From Actinomortierella ambigua (taxonomy: Eukaryota; Mortierellomycota; Mortierellomycetes; Mortierellales; Mortierellaceae): DNA of 64,000 bases. Below are positions 1-11,543 of this stretch, one piece after another. Location: the NCBI GenBank assembly GCA_016098155.1, contig JAAAJB010000061.1, positions 17,663 through 81,662 of the forward strand, given 5' to 3'. The notes under the pieces are model-generated. The model did not search any database. It was given only the letters and a program-made list of their open reading frames with translations, and was not told the DNA's origin. Position 1 is the first letter of the stretch, and every line of letters starts with the position of its first letter. The translations under genes and the position numbers were made by a program.

Positions 1-676
1 GAGATGGTAATCCCATTCCTGGTAGAACAATTCCTAAAGACAATTTGTCAATGCAAGTCATGGGCACTCACTTGGTCAAGACGATGCTCCAGAGGATGCC
101 GTGTTGAGACCTCGGTAGAAATCTGTCGGATACCAAAGCGCATTGTGTCGTGCAGACCGTACGAGTTGCTCGTGTTGAGAACAGAGGCCTGGCCAGTGCT
201 CTCGGCCTTGGTCGACGGGGTGAGCTTCAAGGACTAGAGACGGTTGCAAAAAATGGGATGTGCATTAGTCCCTGCTTCCTCTTCCATAAAGGCTTAATAG
301 TCGATTTGGTTTGCAAAGGGAGCCACGAAGCATCCTGGAGCTGCAAGGCATACCATGTTGTATTTAGAATGTGTTGGTGAGGTAGGGTGTGGAATGAAAA
401 AGGTGTCGACGGTGGGTTGAGCATTCAAAAATGCATTCGACGCGTAGGTGTCCCCAAGACTGCCGCGTAATTCCGTAACACATGCGACTGTATTCCTTCC
501 AAATGTGCACGCGGATTCGACCAGCCGTTATCATTTCCTATAGACACGGTTTCCGTGTCAGTGTCAGACTCGAAACGAAGTTTTTTTTCGTTCCCGGAGA
601 GGCGTGTCAGTGTCAAGGACGCAACCCACTCTCACATTTACTTTTCTCTTCTGCATTGCAATTCATCGACCTCGAA
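1..676. other. Intergenic region with short repeats
   Basis: No convincing gene is seen. The stretch is a pile-up of unsupported short frames. At about 542-559 there is a perfect short palindrome (GACACGG...CCGTGTC). A 13-bp direct repeat, CGTGTCAGTGTCA, occurs at 554-566 and again at 603-615. Between them, GAAACGAA and TTCGTT can pair across a T-run. This could be the promoter or leader of the decayed gene downstream, or an element edge. Confidence 0.4.
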
Positions 677-2175
677 ATGGATCCCTCTTCCATCCCTACC
701 CCTCCCTCCTCAACCTCCACGTCAAGATCATCAACAGCCGCGCCCCTCTGTACCACTACCACCAACAATTGCCACAACAACAGGAGCAAACAGCAGCAGC
801 AGAACCAGTAACTGAACCAGGCGTCAATCCCTTTGCTTTCTGCTGGTCAAAAGTCGTACACTTATCCCACAGTCGCCCATTCCCCGCCACGATAGGCCTA
901 TTCCACTTCTAGCAACCACCTTTGTACTCCCCCTCCTCTACGCAATCATCCTGTCATGGCAGCGCGACCTTCTCCGACCACCATTTTAGCATCCTCCTCC
1001 ATACGGCAAACATCAAACTCACAACCCTCAAATAACAAACGGAAGGAGCCTCCTTCTCAGTCTGCACCTCGTGCACGATCGCGAGCGAAGACGCGCGCGA
1101 ACAGTGCACGGCCCTCAACGTCGACTACCACAACACTTTTCGACGAGGGTTCTGAACGAGAGGCATGGCTGATTGAGCGTCTCAAGGACAAAGCATCTTT
1201 CTACCTCTGTTGGTTGGCAAGGACGACTCGAGGGGCAGCCGGTCTACCAGCAAGGCCACCATCCACAGACAGCTCGCTCAGGAGTTCAACGACAAGATGT
1301 TCCCATTGCCGGCCGCGATTGGCTTTTTTAGTACCAACAAATCCGGCACCGGCATCAAAACCAAGCTCGTACGTATGCAGAGCGCGTTCAAGGCTGCTCG
1401 TACGATGCACATGTCCTCAGGATTCGAAAGTACCAGCAAAAAGGCATCATGGAGGAGACAGATTCAGGAACTATGTCCATTCTACTGGTCCCTTGAGCCT
1501 GTCTGGGGGCAGCAGTACTGGAAGAACGACATCAAGATCTTCGCCGACAGCAGGACCAACTTTTCCGAGGATCGTGTTGCTGCTGATGACGACCACCGAG
1601 AGGCAGCAGATGGCCCCTACGAGGAGGACGATGGAAGCGAGCATGAGGACGTGGAACTGGCGGACGAGGCAGAGAACCAAGACGAGTGCGACCGCCAGAC
1701 TCTGCAGGTGCTACGGAGTACATCTGGCCTTGCGAGCCTTGACGACGACGAGTGGGAGGATTCTGACGACTTTTCAGGAGACCCGACACAAGTGCACAAT
1801 ACCGGACGGCGCGCATCTTTTTCCGCACCACAGACATCTCGCAGCACATCTAAGCCGCGTACACAGATGGCACGGAAGAAAACGGCCAGCAAGAAACGGG
1901 AACTTGTGAAGGATGAACTGAACGATCTAAATCAGATGACGCTCATAACTGCACAGCTTGAGTATCAGAAGGCGCTGATGAAGAAGGAGGTTGCATTGAA
2001 GGCTATCGAGCTGAAAATGAAACGGCAGGAGCAAGCATTCCGGCTCAAAATGGCGAGGATAAAGGCGCGACGGACTCGCAAGTCGACACGGTCTGAAAAG
2101 TCAAGAAGCTCGGCAGACGACACCAGCGATAGTAGCGTCAGTAGCGTCGATGTTCGAGACTATATAACCATCTAA
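677..2175 (+). pseudogene. Frameshifted Myb/SANT-like DNA-binding protein gene
   Basis: No single reading frame covers this locus. An ATG at 677 opens a short Ser/Thr-rich frame. Gln-rich and Pro-rich pieces continue in other frames to about 900. From the ATG at 956 a basic, disordered N-terminus runs into a WLIERLKDK segment, the start of a Myb/SANT-like fold, and then loses frame near 1200. The rest of that fold (SKATIHRQLAQEFN, then two further Trp-containing helices ending WSLEPVWG) continues in a second frame from about 1207 to 2175. It is followed by acidic linkers and a long Lys/Gln/Met-rich coiled coil at about 1910-2070. No plausible intron explains the jump at 1200: the shift is +2 or -1 with no usable GT...AG pair. 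I infer a decayed member of a multicopy, transposon-associated fungal family. A sequencing error is the alternative. Confidence 0.5.
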
Positions 2176-2225
2176 ATCATCCACGGTATTCGCATTTTCT
2201 TCGGCGCTCTCCAAGATTTTTTTTA

Positions 2226-2282
2226 GTGTCGCTCGAATCTATTGACAAAATTGAAACGTTTCAATAGTGGAGCGACTGACAC
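2226..2282. repeat. Imperfect inverted repeat between convergent genes
   Basis: The arms begin GTGTCGCTC and end GAGCGACTGACAC, with CTATTGAC and TTTCAATAG pairing inside. The result is a roughly 57-bp interrupted palindrome. It sits 50 bp past the pseudogene stop and 100 bp past the stop of the converging glycogen phosphorylase gene. It could be a 3'-end hairpin or a relic of a small inverted-repeat element. Confidence 0.55.
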
Positions 2283-2381
2283 AGAAACCGAGTACAATAT
2301 ATTTGCTACAAAAACAACTATTTTTTTTTCTCTCGTTGAAGAGAGATGGAAAGAAGGAGAGAGAAAGTCTTGTTGCCGAGT

Positions 2382-5300
2382 CTAATCGATCTGCTGGTTG
2401 TCGACCACCTTGAAGGGCTTGATGTGCCAAATGTTGTCAGCATATTCCTTGACGGAACGGTCCCTGAAGACGACGCAGAAAATTAAACATATCATGATTA
2501 GCATCTCACGCACTATTCATTTCACTCCCTCCAATCCCCACACACCACCCATATTCAGCGAAATCATCGTTGATCCAGGAAGAGTTACTTACGAGGAGAA
2601 CTTGCCCATGTTGGCGGTGCAGCGGATACTCTTCTTGACCCACTCATCCTGATCCTTGTACGCCGCATCGACCGCCTGGTTCGCGCGCAGGTACGACGCA
2701 AAGTCGGCCGAGATCAAGTAGTAATCCTTGCCGATCGTCAGCGTGCTGATCAGCGGCTGGAAGATCTTGGGGTCCTCAAACGTGCCCTTCTCAATCGCCG
2801 CCAACACACCCTGGAGGGCCGGGTCCATGGGCACCCCACGGTACCGCTGCGCATAGCGCAGGTCCTCGACCTCGTGCGCCAGGCAACCAAAGATGAAGAT
2901 GTTGTCCTCGCCAATCTCCTCCAGGATCTCAATGTTGGCGCCGTCCATCGTGCCCAGGATCAGGCCACCGTTCAACACAAACTTCATGTTGGACGTGCCA
3001 GACGCCTCCGTACCGGCCGTTGAGATGTGCTGCGAGATGTCCGAGGCTGGGACAATGACCTCTGCCAACGACACGTTGTAGTCGGGGATGAAGACTACCT
3101 TGAGAAGATCGCCGACGGCCGGGTCCTGGTTGACGACATTGGCGACGCTGTTGATCAGCTTGATGACCAACTTGGCCACATAGTAACCGGGGGCGGCCTT
3201 GCCGCCAAAGATGACCACACGTGGCTGGACATTGGCCTTCTGGGCCGGGGTCAAGGACTTGATGGTGCGGTAACGATGGATGACCGCCAAGATGTTCATA
3301 AACTGGCGCTTGTACTCGTGGATACGCTTGACCTGGACATCAAAGAGCGCGTCGGGGCTGACCTCGATGCCACAGCGCTCCTTGATCAGCTCAGCCAGAC
3401 GGACCTTGTTGGCGCGCTTGATCGCCATCCACTTCTTCTGGAAGACCTTGTCATCAACCTTCTTGTTCAGGCCCTTGAGCAAGTCCAGGTCCTTGATCCA
3501 CGCATCGCTGCCTAGCGTCTCTGTGATCAGCTCGCTCAGCTTGTGGTTGGCCTGGTTCAGCCAGCGGCGTGACGTAATGCCGTTCGTCACATTCACAAAC
3601 TTGTCCGACCCATAGTACTCGACAAAGTCCTTGAAAATCGTGTCGCGGATCAGGTTCGAGTGCAGCGCCGCCACTCCGTTCACCTTGTGCGAGCCAACGA
3701 CTGCCAGATGAGCCATACGGATCTGCTGAGGCTGCGCCTCCTCGATGATGGACATGCGCTTCAGTAGCTCACGGTCGTTGGGGAACCGCTTCTCGACCTT
3801 TTGCAGGAAGAACTAGAGAGATGGGAAACAGGGAGACAGAGAGATTGGAATGAGTCTTCATAGAATAGGCAAAACAGGTGATGACTTCAAACAAAAAAAA
3901 GGGGGGGGGGAGGGAGAGAGAGAGAGATCAACACTCTTACCAAGTTGATGTCAAAGACGATCTGCAAGTGACGGGGCAGGAGATACTCAAACATGGGGAC
4001 CGACCACTTCTCCATAGCCTCGGGCAGAACTGTGTGGTTCGTAAAGGCAAAGGTTCTGGTCACAATCTCCCACGCATCGTCCCAGTTGAGCTGCTCCTCG
4101 TCGACGAGGATGCGCTGAAGCTCAACAATGGCCAGCGTAGGGTGGGTATCTATAGCCAGAGAAGGAGTGGTTCCAAAGCAGAGATCATCAGTGTTTTGAT
4201 GTCCAACTATCACTCAGGCCCTAGCATTGCTGTCTCAATGGCCTGATCCAAAAAGTCAGGCACACTTACCATTGAGCTGGATGGCAACCTGTTCAGGGAA
4301 GTCGGACCAGTCACGCTGCGACTTTTTGAAGCGACGAACGCTGGTAGTACAAAGGAAGGAAGGATCCACGAGTGAGTGCCCATTGCTGTTGTTTTATCTT
4401 CCGCAAAATGTGATCGTGAGACAGGGTCATCCTTACATATCGTGAAGCGAGGCAGCAGTCCAGAAGTACTGCTGCTTCAGACGCAGCTCCTTGCCAGCCA
4501 TGGTGTTGTCGTTCGGGTACAAGACGCTGGTGATCTTCTCGGCCTGAGTGGCATCCTCGACACTCTTTTCGTAGTTGCCCTCGTTGAACGAGGTCAAGTC
4601 AAAGACACGAGTGGGCTTGCTACGCCAGAGACGGATGTTGTTGCAGTTCTCGGTATCGTAGCCAGGAATGGGCACATCGTACGCAATCGCCTGCACACTC
4701 TGACCAGGCACCCACTTGTGGCGAGTCACGCCGTACTCGTCCTGGAACGAGTGAACATGACCGGCAAAGTAGATTGGGATCGAGATATCCAGGCGAGGCA
4801 ACTCCCATGGGTTATCAAAGTTCAACCAGTAGTCGGGGAACTCGGCCTGATAACCTTCGATGATTCTGGGAAACAGAAGCAGGGTATTGGGGGAGGGGGT
4901 GTTGTGTGTGCGTATGTTTTTTTTTTTTTTTTTTACAGGGGAGAGAGGGAAAGACATCCTGTTATTCTTGGTTTCAAGAATGCAGAATGATCGTCATTGC
5001 CTTCTCTTTGTGGCATAAACCTTAGTTGTTTATACGCTTGATTGTGTTTTGTTATGCTTACCTCTGCTGGAAGATGCCATAGTTGTAGCGCAGACCATAG
5101 CCCCAAGCTGGGTACTCAAGTGTTGCAAGCGAGTCCATGTAGCAGGCAGCCAGACGGCCCAGATTTCCGTTGCCGAGGGCAGCGTCGGACTCGGACTCGA
5201 CCACGTCTTCCATTCTGAAGCCAAGCTGGCCAATGCCCTCTGTTGGTTTGAAGTTTAACAAACGAGTCGAAGGATGTTAACGTCACAACTTTGGATGCCA

Positions 5301-6967
5301 GTGCACATGCTTTTTTCCTTCCACTCTTATCAGTAAAGGCGTTTTCTTTAAAGTTGTGGTATCACCGCCTCAGAGGAAGAGAGGAAGAGAGTAGCATATT
5401 GGCTTTCACTCCAAAACTTACTCGCGTAGACATCCTTCAAGCCCAGATTGAGCAGAGCGTTGTCCATCGAGCGACCGAGCAAGAACTCGAGCGACAGGTA
5501 GTAGACACGCTTGGGATCAGCCTTGGACAGTTGCTATAAGCAGCAAAGGGAAAGGACGGGATAACAGAGCATGGACACAAAGAAAGTAAGAACAACGGGG
5601 AACATGTTGGTAGAAGCGGGAGAGAGCGAGAGATAACAAGACCGAGTATGAAGGGCCAAGCGGTCCCCCCCCCAGCGACAACAACAAAGATTGGGCATTG
5701 AGGAGATAGCATTGCCATATACGATTTGTCGCTCCGACAAAAAAAAAGTTAGAAAAGCAGTGAGCGCGCAAACACCCAAAATAGTCAGTTCTTTCCATCC
5801 CATCCCATCTCACTCTATCCGAGAAAAGTCAAGGGCAATGCCAATAGCGAGTGGCAGGCATTTACAACATCGAGAACTTACACCCTGGGTCTCGTTCCAC
5901 TGGGCAATGAGGCGATCGCGAGCGCTATGCCACCCAATCAATGGATATTTACAAAAGTTAGGACTTGCAGAGCAGAAGAGAGCAAAGGTATGGATGACCC
6001 AAGAGGACCGGCCCCAGAGGATCAACCCCAGAGTCTTGTTCAATAGCCAAGGGATTTAGCGCAGAAGAGTCTGGAGAAAGGGGGACAACATCAAGCTAGC
6101 GGGCACATGTACCTGAGAGCAACGGCCTGGTAGGCAGTAAAGTTGTCCATGTTATACGCAGCACGGGCCAAGGTGGTCGTAACATGATGCACGATGCTCT
6201 TTTGGATCGTCTCGATATCTATTGCGGAGTGGGGGGGGGGAGAGGGAGAAGGGGAGGGCGAGGGTGATAGAGCAACAGGAGGGTGAGAAACACAGATACG
6301 AGCACAATTGTTTCTCCGTACCCAAACCCCCAAATGTATGATGTGCGATTGCTCCCCGGATCGAACAAGTAACGACACACTCATGACGCTATGACACCCC
6401 AGATACGAAATGTCCTTCGAGGGAGTGGTGGGGATCTTCTCGCCGTTCTTTTTTTCGCACAAACTCCCCTCCCCCCATTCTCCCCCTGATTTCCTCATTG
6501 GTGACGCCTGCGCTTGTTGCGTATGTGCGTGTTTGTCGCGTCTCAGGGTGGTCTGAGAGAATTGGGGAGGGGGGGAAGAAGTGGGGGCGCGTGGGAAAAG
6601 AACAGCCGAACAACAAAAATATAATCAGAGGATGTAGACTACTTACCAGCAGCATCCTTCTTGTAAAGACGGTTCCAAAGGTCGATGGTCTCCTTGGGCC
6701 ACTTGCTCCTCTCCATGTCTGCTTCCTTGGAAGTCAGACCTACCATGCAAGGAACAGGAAAAGCGCGCAGGAGAGAGCGAGATTTGCTAGACATTGTTAG
6801 CTACTTTCTTCGAGGGATTGTTCAGCGAAGAATGCGGTTTTCTCAATACGACAAAGAGTAGGGCCATGGCAAGCAACGCGACTTGCTATGTTCAGTTTAC
6901 CGGTGAAGTTGCGACGGTGGTGCATGGGGCGCTTGGGGATAAAATCGGGTTGTTTGTCGGCCATCAT
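2382..6967 (-). CDS. GPH1: Glycogen phosphorylase
   Basis: Cytosolic GT35 enzyme that releases glucose-1-phosphate from glycogen using PLP and phosphate. Eleven exons join to 869 aa: 6967-6901, 6739-6647, 6218-6113, 5924-5882, 5533-5422, 5239-5062, 4865-4437, 4340-4270, 4149-3941, 3812-2593 and 2463-2382. All junctions are GT-AG. Family landmarks read clearly: [43 protein letters not shown] and [13 protein letters not shown]. The PLP-lysine motif [10 protein letters not shown] lies near residue 712 and TMDGANIEI follows it. Length matches fungal phosphorylases. The start is the first of two adjacent ATGs. An RRNFT site at residues 18-22 resembles the cAMP-kinase target at the N-terminus of yeast Gph1, so control by phosphorylation is likely (inference). 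Intron 1 falls just after that Thr. Confidence 0.96.
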
Positions 6968-7797
6968 GAAACAGTGATAGAGTGATCAAAGACTCTCGAG
7001 TGGTGGTTTAAGTATATCTGTGAAAAAAAAGACGACTGCTCTCGTATGTATAGCGAGCTTTCGAGAAAAAAGTTGAAAACGCGTGAAGACACAAGAAAAA
7101 AAAATAAAAGGACAATGGAGTAATGGAGGGAAAGGAATGAGAGGAACAAAGGTGCAATGAGAACAAAGTGAAGGAAGAGGAAACGGAATATTTCAGAGAA
7201 AAAAAAAAGAGGGGCGGAGCGAACACGTTCTTTCTCTGGGCAAAAGGGGAAAAGATAAGACACACCTTCGAGCGGAGGTGTCACACCCGTCTTTTTTTTG
7301 ATTTGGCCATCCTGTCCCCCACCTTAAACTCAACACGTTGGATAAAATATATAACTCTATGCAAGTCGTCACCAACCCATACAAAGGTTCAAGACAGACC
7401 CCATAGAACATCGACTTCCCAACTCGCCTAACTATGTGCATCCGCCAGAGTCGTGATCAGACATGTATGAGAATATATTGGCTGACAGAGCTGCCTAACT
7501 CTCCTCTCTTCTACTTCCAATCTAAGTCGCCGATGAAAAGAATACGTCTAAATCCTTCATATAAGATAATATGAACGCCACACACCTTCATGGATCTTCA
7601 TCGTTCCATGGGCAGTCGGAAGCTGGCGAGTTCCCATGTTGGCGAAAAGTACCACCCGCCACACAGTCGGACCTTCACCAATCCCTGTTCAAAATGAAGT
7701 TGAATAGAAAACGTTGTATTGTTGCATATTGCCAGATTAGAGGAATTACAAGAGGCATAGTGGAAGATTAAAAAATATATATGAAAAGTCGTAGACT
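6968..7797. other. Intergenic: glycogen phosphorylase promoter side
   Basis: No gene is recognised. The region is purine-rich on the plus strand, with many A and GA runs to about 7260, as expected for a CT-rich promoter of the minus-strand gene. The distal part adjoins the 3' end of the fatty-acid hydroxylase gene. Confidence 0.5.
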
Positions 7798-7937
7798 TTA
7801 GAGCTGGAGTTCAGTGCCAAAGACTCTATTTGAGGCGAACAAGGTTGAAGACGGGGTGAAGGACTGAGTGTCAGTTTTTCCGTTTTGGGGCAGCCAATGC
7901 TTCCTTTTCACTGGGTTATACACACACATCCTCAACC

Positions 7938-7993
<56 letters not shown>

Positions 7994-9591
7994 GTATTCC
8001 CTCCCAGAACAAATCCACTTGCCTGTCCCAGATCTTGGAGGTGATTCCATAGCCGCCTTCATAGTTCTTGTAGTGATGAGCAAGGTGGTAGGTCTTCATC
8101 GACTTGAAGTGGATCTTGAACACCTTGGCATGATGCAGATAGTAGTGCGTCAAATCGTACAAAACATAGCCCAGGAAGGCGCCTGACATCACTGCAAATG
8201 CGATGTGTGTCGGGAACAATGTATGTCCTAGGTAGTTGAGGGGTATCGCCAGTGTCACACCAAGCGCTGGAGGCATAACCAGACGCAGACTATGTAGCAT
8301 AGCATTTGCATGCATCGAGGGCAAAGCAGTCAAAGTAGTAGTAATGTCATGGAAGAGAGGGGGATGGATAGAAATGAACAAATATCGGAATGTTAGCGTG
8401 CTAGCCCAGCTCAATGTTTCCTTCGCCTCCTCCTCCTCGTTCGCTCCCTCATCCTTCTCATCCTCTACCTCCCCCTTGCCTGGGTGCTCCATCTCACCCC
8501 TGAACAACCAACAACAACAACAAAAAAGAAGTCTGGCTGTCTTGTCTTCTCGTCCCACAGCTCAGACCTCCTTTCTGTTGGCATTTTTGGCTTCTTTTTT
8601 CTCATGTACATCCCCCCCCCCCGCACCCTACCCACCAACCACGACAAAAAAAAACACAACGACCCCCCCCTCCCCCAAAACAGGCCAAACTAAACAAAAG
8701 CACATGACATTACCGGTCCATAGGCAGATAGTGGTGGATGCCATGCAACAAAAAGTGAAGGACGAGCCAAGTATTGGAGTCGGGCATTCGCTGGTCGACA
8801 TGGAAGAGGAAGCGATGGATCGTGTATTCAGCCAGCGTCCACAGGATGATGCCAAGCGCCATCCAGGGTGCCACCATGTGCTTTGAGAGTCCGGCCTCCA
8901 CCGACCGCCAGGCGTTGAAGGCAATCACGGGCCCCCACAACAGTGGGATCGCCCACCAGGGCGTCTTGGTAAACACCTCGAGATAGGGCGAGCCGAAAAT
9001 ACGTGCCGGGCCGGACAGGTGGCGAGGGATATGGACCTGCTCGAGATAAAAGGCCTTGGAGTAGTTGGCCTTCCACAGCTGCCAGAGCAGTGGCTGCGAT
9101 AGGTCGAGGAACTGGATCTTTTTGTCGGCGACCAGGTCTGTCGGCTTCAAGTACTCTGCCATCTCCTTGTCCTCGTCCTCTTCATTGTCCTTGATATTTT
9201 TGTCGGTTGTCGTTCGCTTTCGCAGACCACCATCCATGTCCTGTTGTTCTGCGACCCTTGCTCCTGCTGTGTTGTTGTTGTTGTCGTCCTTGGAGTGACT
9301 GGCGAGGATGCCGACCAAAAAGTCGTCGAGCATCTCATAGGCACCGTCGGAGTGCGAGTGAGACAGCTCATCGGCCATGACGTCGGTGATATCCTGGGCG
9401 GCATGATCAAGGATGTACTCTTCTCCGCCGGGGTGGTCCTCCAGAAAGGAGGTGACATCATAGACCTTGCCCTTGTAGACGACCCAGCATGAGCTTGCAG
9501 TCTTGTGCTGGGCCACCTCGTCGGCGGTCACGGTCCTATGCTGCTTCTTGCTTGATGTCGTGGGGGGAGTGCTAGTCCTTGCAGGAGCCAT
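7798..9591 (-). CDS. SCS7: Sphingolipid fatty-acid alpha-hydroxylase (cytochrome b5 fusion)
   Basis: ER membrane enzyme that 2-hydroxylates the very-long-chain acyl group of ceramides. Exons 9591-8714, 8289-8023 and 7825-7798 join to 390 aa, close to yeast Scs7 (384). Residues 20-105 are a cytochrome b5 domain with the haem-ligand motif EDHPGGEEY (His53). The C-terminal half is a membrane fatty-acid hydroxylase with the di-iron histidine clusters EYTIHRFLFH, HGIHHYLPMD, HYYLHHAKVF and YHLAHHYKN. A low-complexity Asn/Glu linker joins the halves. The start is the ATG just before the b5 domain, because upstream sequence is a CT-rich leader without an in-frame ATG. The last intron (7826-8022) uses a GC-AG donor, AG|GCAAGT. 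Splicing it gives the family ending WDRVFGTELQL. Retention would give an unrelated five-to-nine-residue tail. Confidence 0.95.
7938..7993. repeat. (CAT)n trinucleotide microsatellite inside an intron
   Basis: About 18 perfect TCA/CAT units lie inside the GC-AG intron of the SCS7-like gene, close to the donor site on the minus strand. Length variation here would alter intron length but not the protein. Confidence 0.95.
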
Positions 9592-10658
9592 CTGGATGGA
9601 GGAGGTATGAAAAAGTTCTGGGTGGGGGGTGGTGGAACAGGGTTGGAGGGAAGAGGAGAGAAGGGAGGAGGAAGAGGAGGAAGAAGAAGAGGAGGAAGGG
9701 TATATATCACAGGGGGTGAGAGTTGGAGTGGTGGAGGAAAAAGAGAAAGAAGGAAGAAAAAGAAGAAAAAGGATCAACGGCTATAAAAATGAGTGAGAAG
9801 TAAGAGTTGCTGACAATCAAGTGAAAAGGCCAAAAAGAGGCGGCACTCAAAACAAACTCTTTTGTCTCTCTCTCACACCTCACACCTGTTTTTCCTCCGG
9901 CCCTTCTTCTCCTCCTCCCTCTTATGCAATGAGAGTGGGTGTCCAACTCAAATGGAAATGGTGAAACCCTCCGACCACCCACCCCCCCCCTCCGGACAAG
10001 CGGACATGCACTTTTGCCGAGAAATGAGCTTCCGCCTGCAAATGTACATTCCCTGTCCCCGCGCTCCCTCTCTCTCTCTCTCTCACGTTCATCCCATCAC
10101 CTTGGAGCGATAGGTAGTTGGCTGGATAAAGAGCGAGGGTCTCAGTCAGCAGAAGCCCACGCAGCGAGTGCGCAGGCCTTCCATGCATCATCGTCTTCCT
10201 GTTCGTGTCTGGGGTAGGTGTACTGTACACACACAATACAACAATTGCCGCAGAGGAAACTGCCCCCGACTCGACTCTGCACACTTGCGCAGCGTTTGTT
10301 GGTCGCCCTTGTTCATGTCTGGAACTGAAAACTACCAACATGGGAGGAGTGCGCAAAAAAAAAAAAGATACTTTGCTTCACTCTACGCTTACATGTACCA
10401 AGGCGCTGTTCCGTTGTCCATTTCTCCATCGCCCACAGCCACGCCAGGAAAAACGCGACAAACCTGTTTTGTCTCTTTTGGGCCTCTTTCGGGTGTAAAC
10501 ATTCTGTCCCACCCCCCTTCTTTCTCCCCTTCCTTCTTACGCCCCCAACGAACAAAATAAAAATAAAACACATGAATGTGTGCACAGAAATGATTTGAGG
10601 ATTGGCTTTCTTTTAATGAAACCGCTAAAAAACTTCGCGACAAGGGAAATCGGGAAAT
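9592..10658. other. Intergenic: SCS7 promoter and eL43 3' flank
   Basis: No gene is supported. The first 200 bp are strongly CT-rich in the direction of the hydroxylase gene, typical of leaders in this window. Short CT runs occur near 10070-10085. Apparent open frames here are low-complexity and unrelated to any family I recognise. Confidence 0.5.
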
Positions 10659-11543
10659 TTAAACCTCCATGATCTCGCGGAGACGGCGAGTGGTGGAGCG
10701 GACAGTGGCGGCAGCGGTGGTGGACAGAGTCCAGGCACCACCGGCCATGACCTTCTTGCAGCCACGGCAGCCCCAGATACCAACAGCCTGGCGCTTGACG
10801 GCATCCTAGAAAATGGCATGAAAAAATGAAGAGATGGTGGCGTTAGATCAGAGATCAAGAAACAAAAAAAAACACACAAAAGCTTGGCACAAGATCCCTT
10901 CCCCCCCCCCTTCACTTCCCCCCACTTTGGAGCTACCACCGCTTCAACACGTCCATGCATGCTTCAGCCTTTATCTAGGCTGTCGCCCAGAGAAGGAGCT
11001 GGAAAACAAGGTGTTGAATGTCCTGCCTGAATAGGCTCATGGTGCTGTTGTTTTTGTGACGATCCAATAAAGGTCGCGGCTGAAGCGTGTGTCTGTTGAG
11101 GTTGTTGGTTGCAATGCCAAGCAAAAAGAAAGACAAAAGGGTCCCTCGATTCCGCCGCGTCTGTCCAAAAGCCTGCCAACAAAAATAACGGCTTGCTAGC
11201 AGGCACACGACAGAAACCAACGAGCATTCATCTTCTTGGCGACGGTATCCAGTGAAAGGCAAGTCCAAGTAGGTGGGTGATATTGATATTGCCCTGTTGC
11301 CCCCCTCTTCCCCCCTATTCTTGTCGACCTAGAGATGGTAGCTCCAAAGAGAAAAACAACCGACAACCAAACCAACAACCGATCCAACTCTGCTAATATG
11401 GAACGATATCTTACACGACCGCAGAAAGTGCAAGTGTACTTGCTGTGCTGGGTGATTTCCATCTTCTTGACCTGCTTACGGAGCGAGGCACCATAACGGA
11501 CACCGTACTTGCCGACAACTCCGACCTTCTTAGTGCGCTTAGC
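10659..11543 (-). CDS. RPL43: 60S ribosomal protein eL43 (L37a), first exon not located
   Basis: Cytosolic large-subunit zinc-ribbon protein. Two exons are clear: 11543-11415 ([14 protein letters not shown]... to TFCGR) and 10805-10659 ([13 protein letters not shown]... to the stop). Together they encode 91 residues plus stop, lacking only the initiator Met. The zinc ligands are visible as YTCTFCGR and WGCRGCKK. The open exon begins exactly at the second residue of the family after an AG acceptor. The initiator is therefore probably an ATG-only exon upstream, a common arrangement for ribosomal protein genes. One candidate is the ATG at 12309-12307 followed by GTACTG. The donor is weak, so I leave it out of the model. 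Confidence 0.93.

Noticed and set aside
7798..7992. Poly-Met frame next to the SCS7 terminus
   Set aside because: It is a reading of the CAT microsatellite. Only its last residues, VFGTELQL, are real, as the final SCS7 exon.
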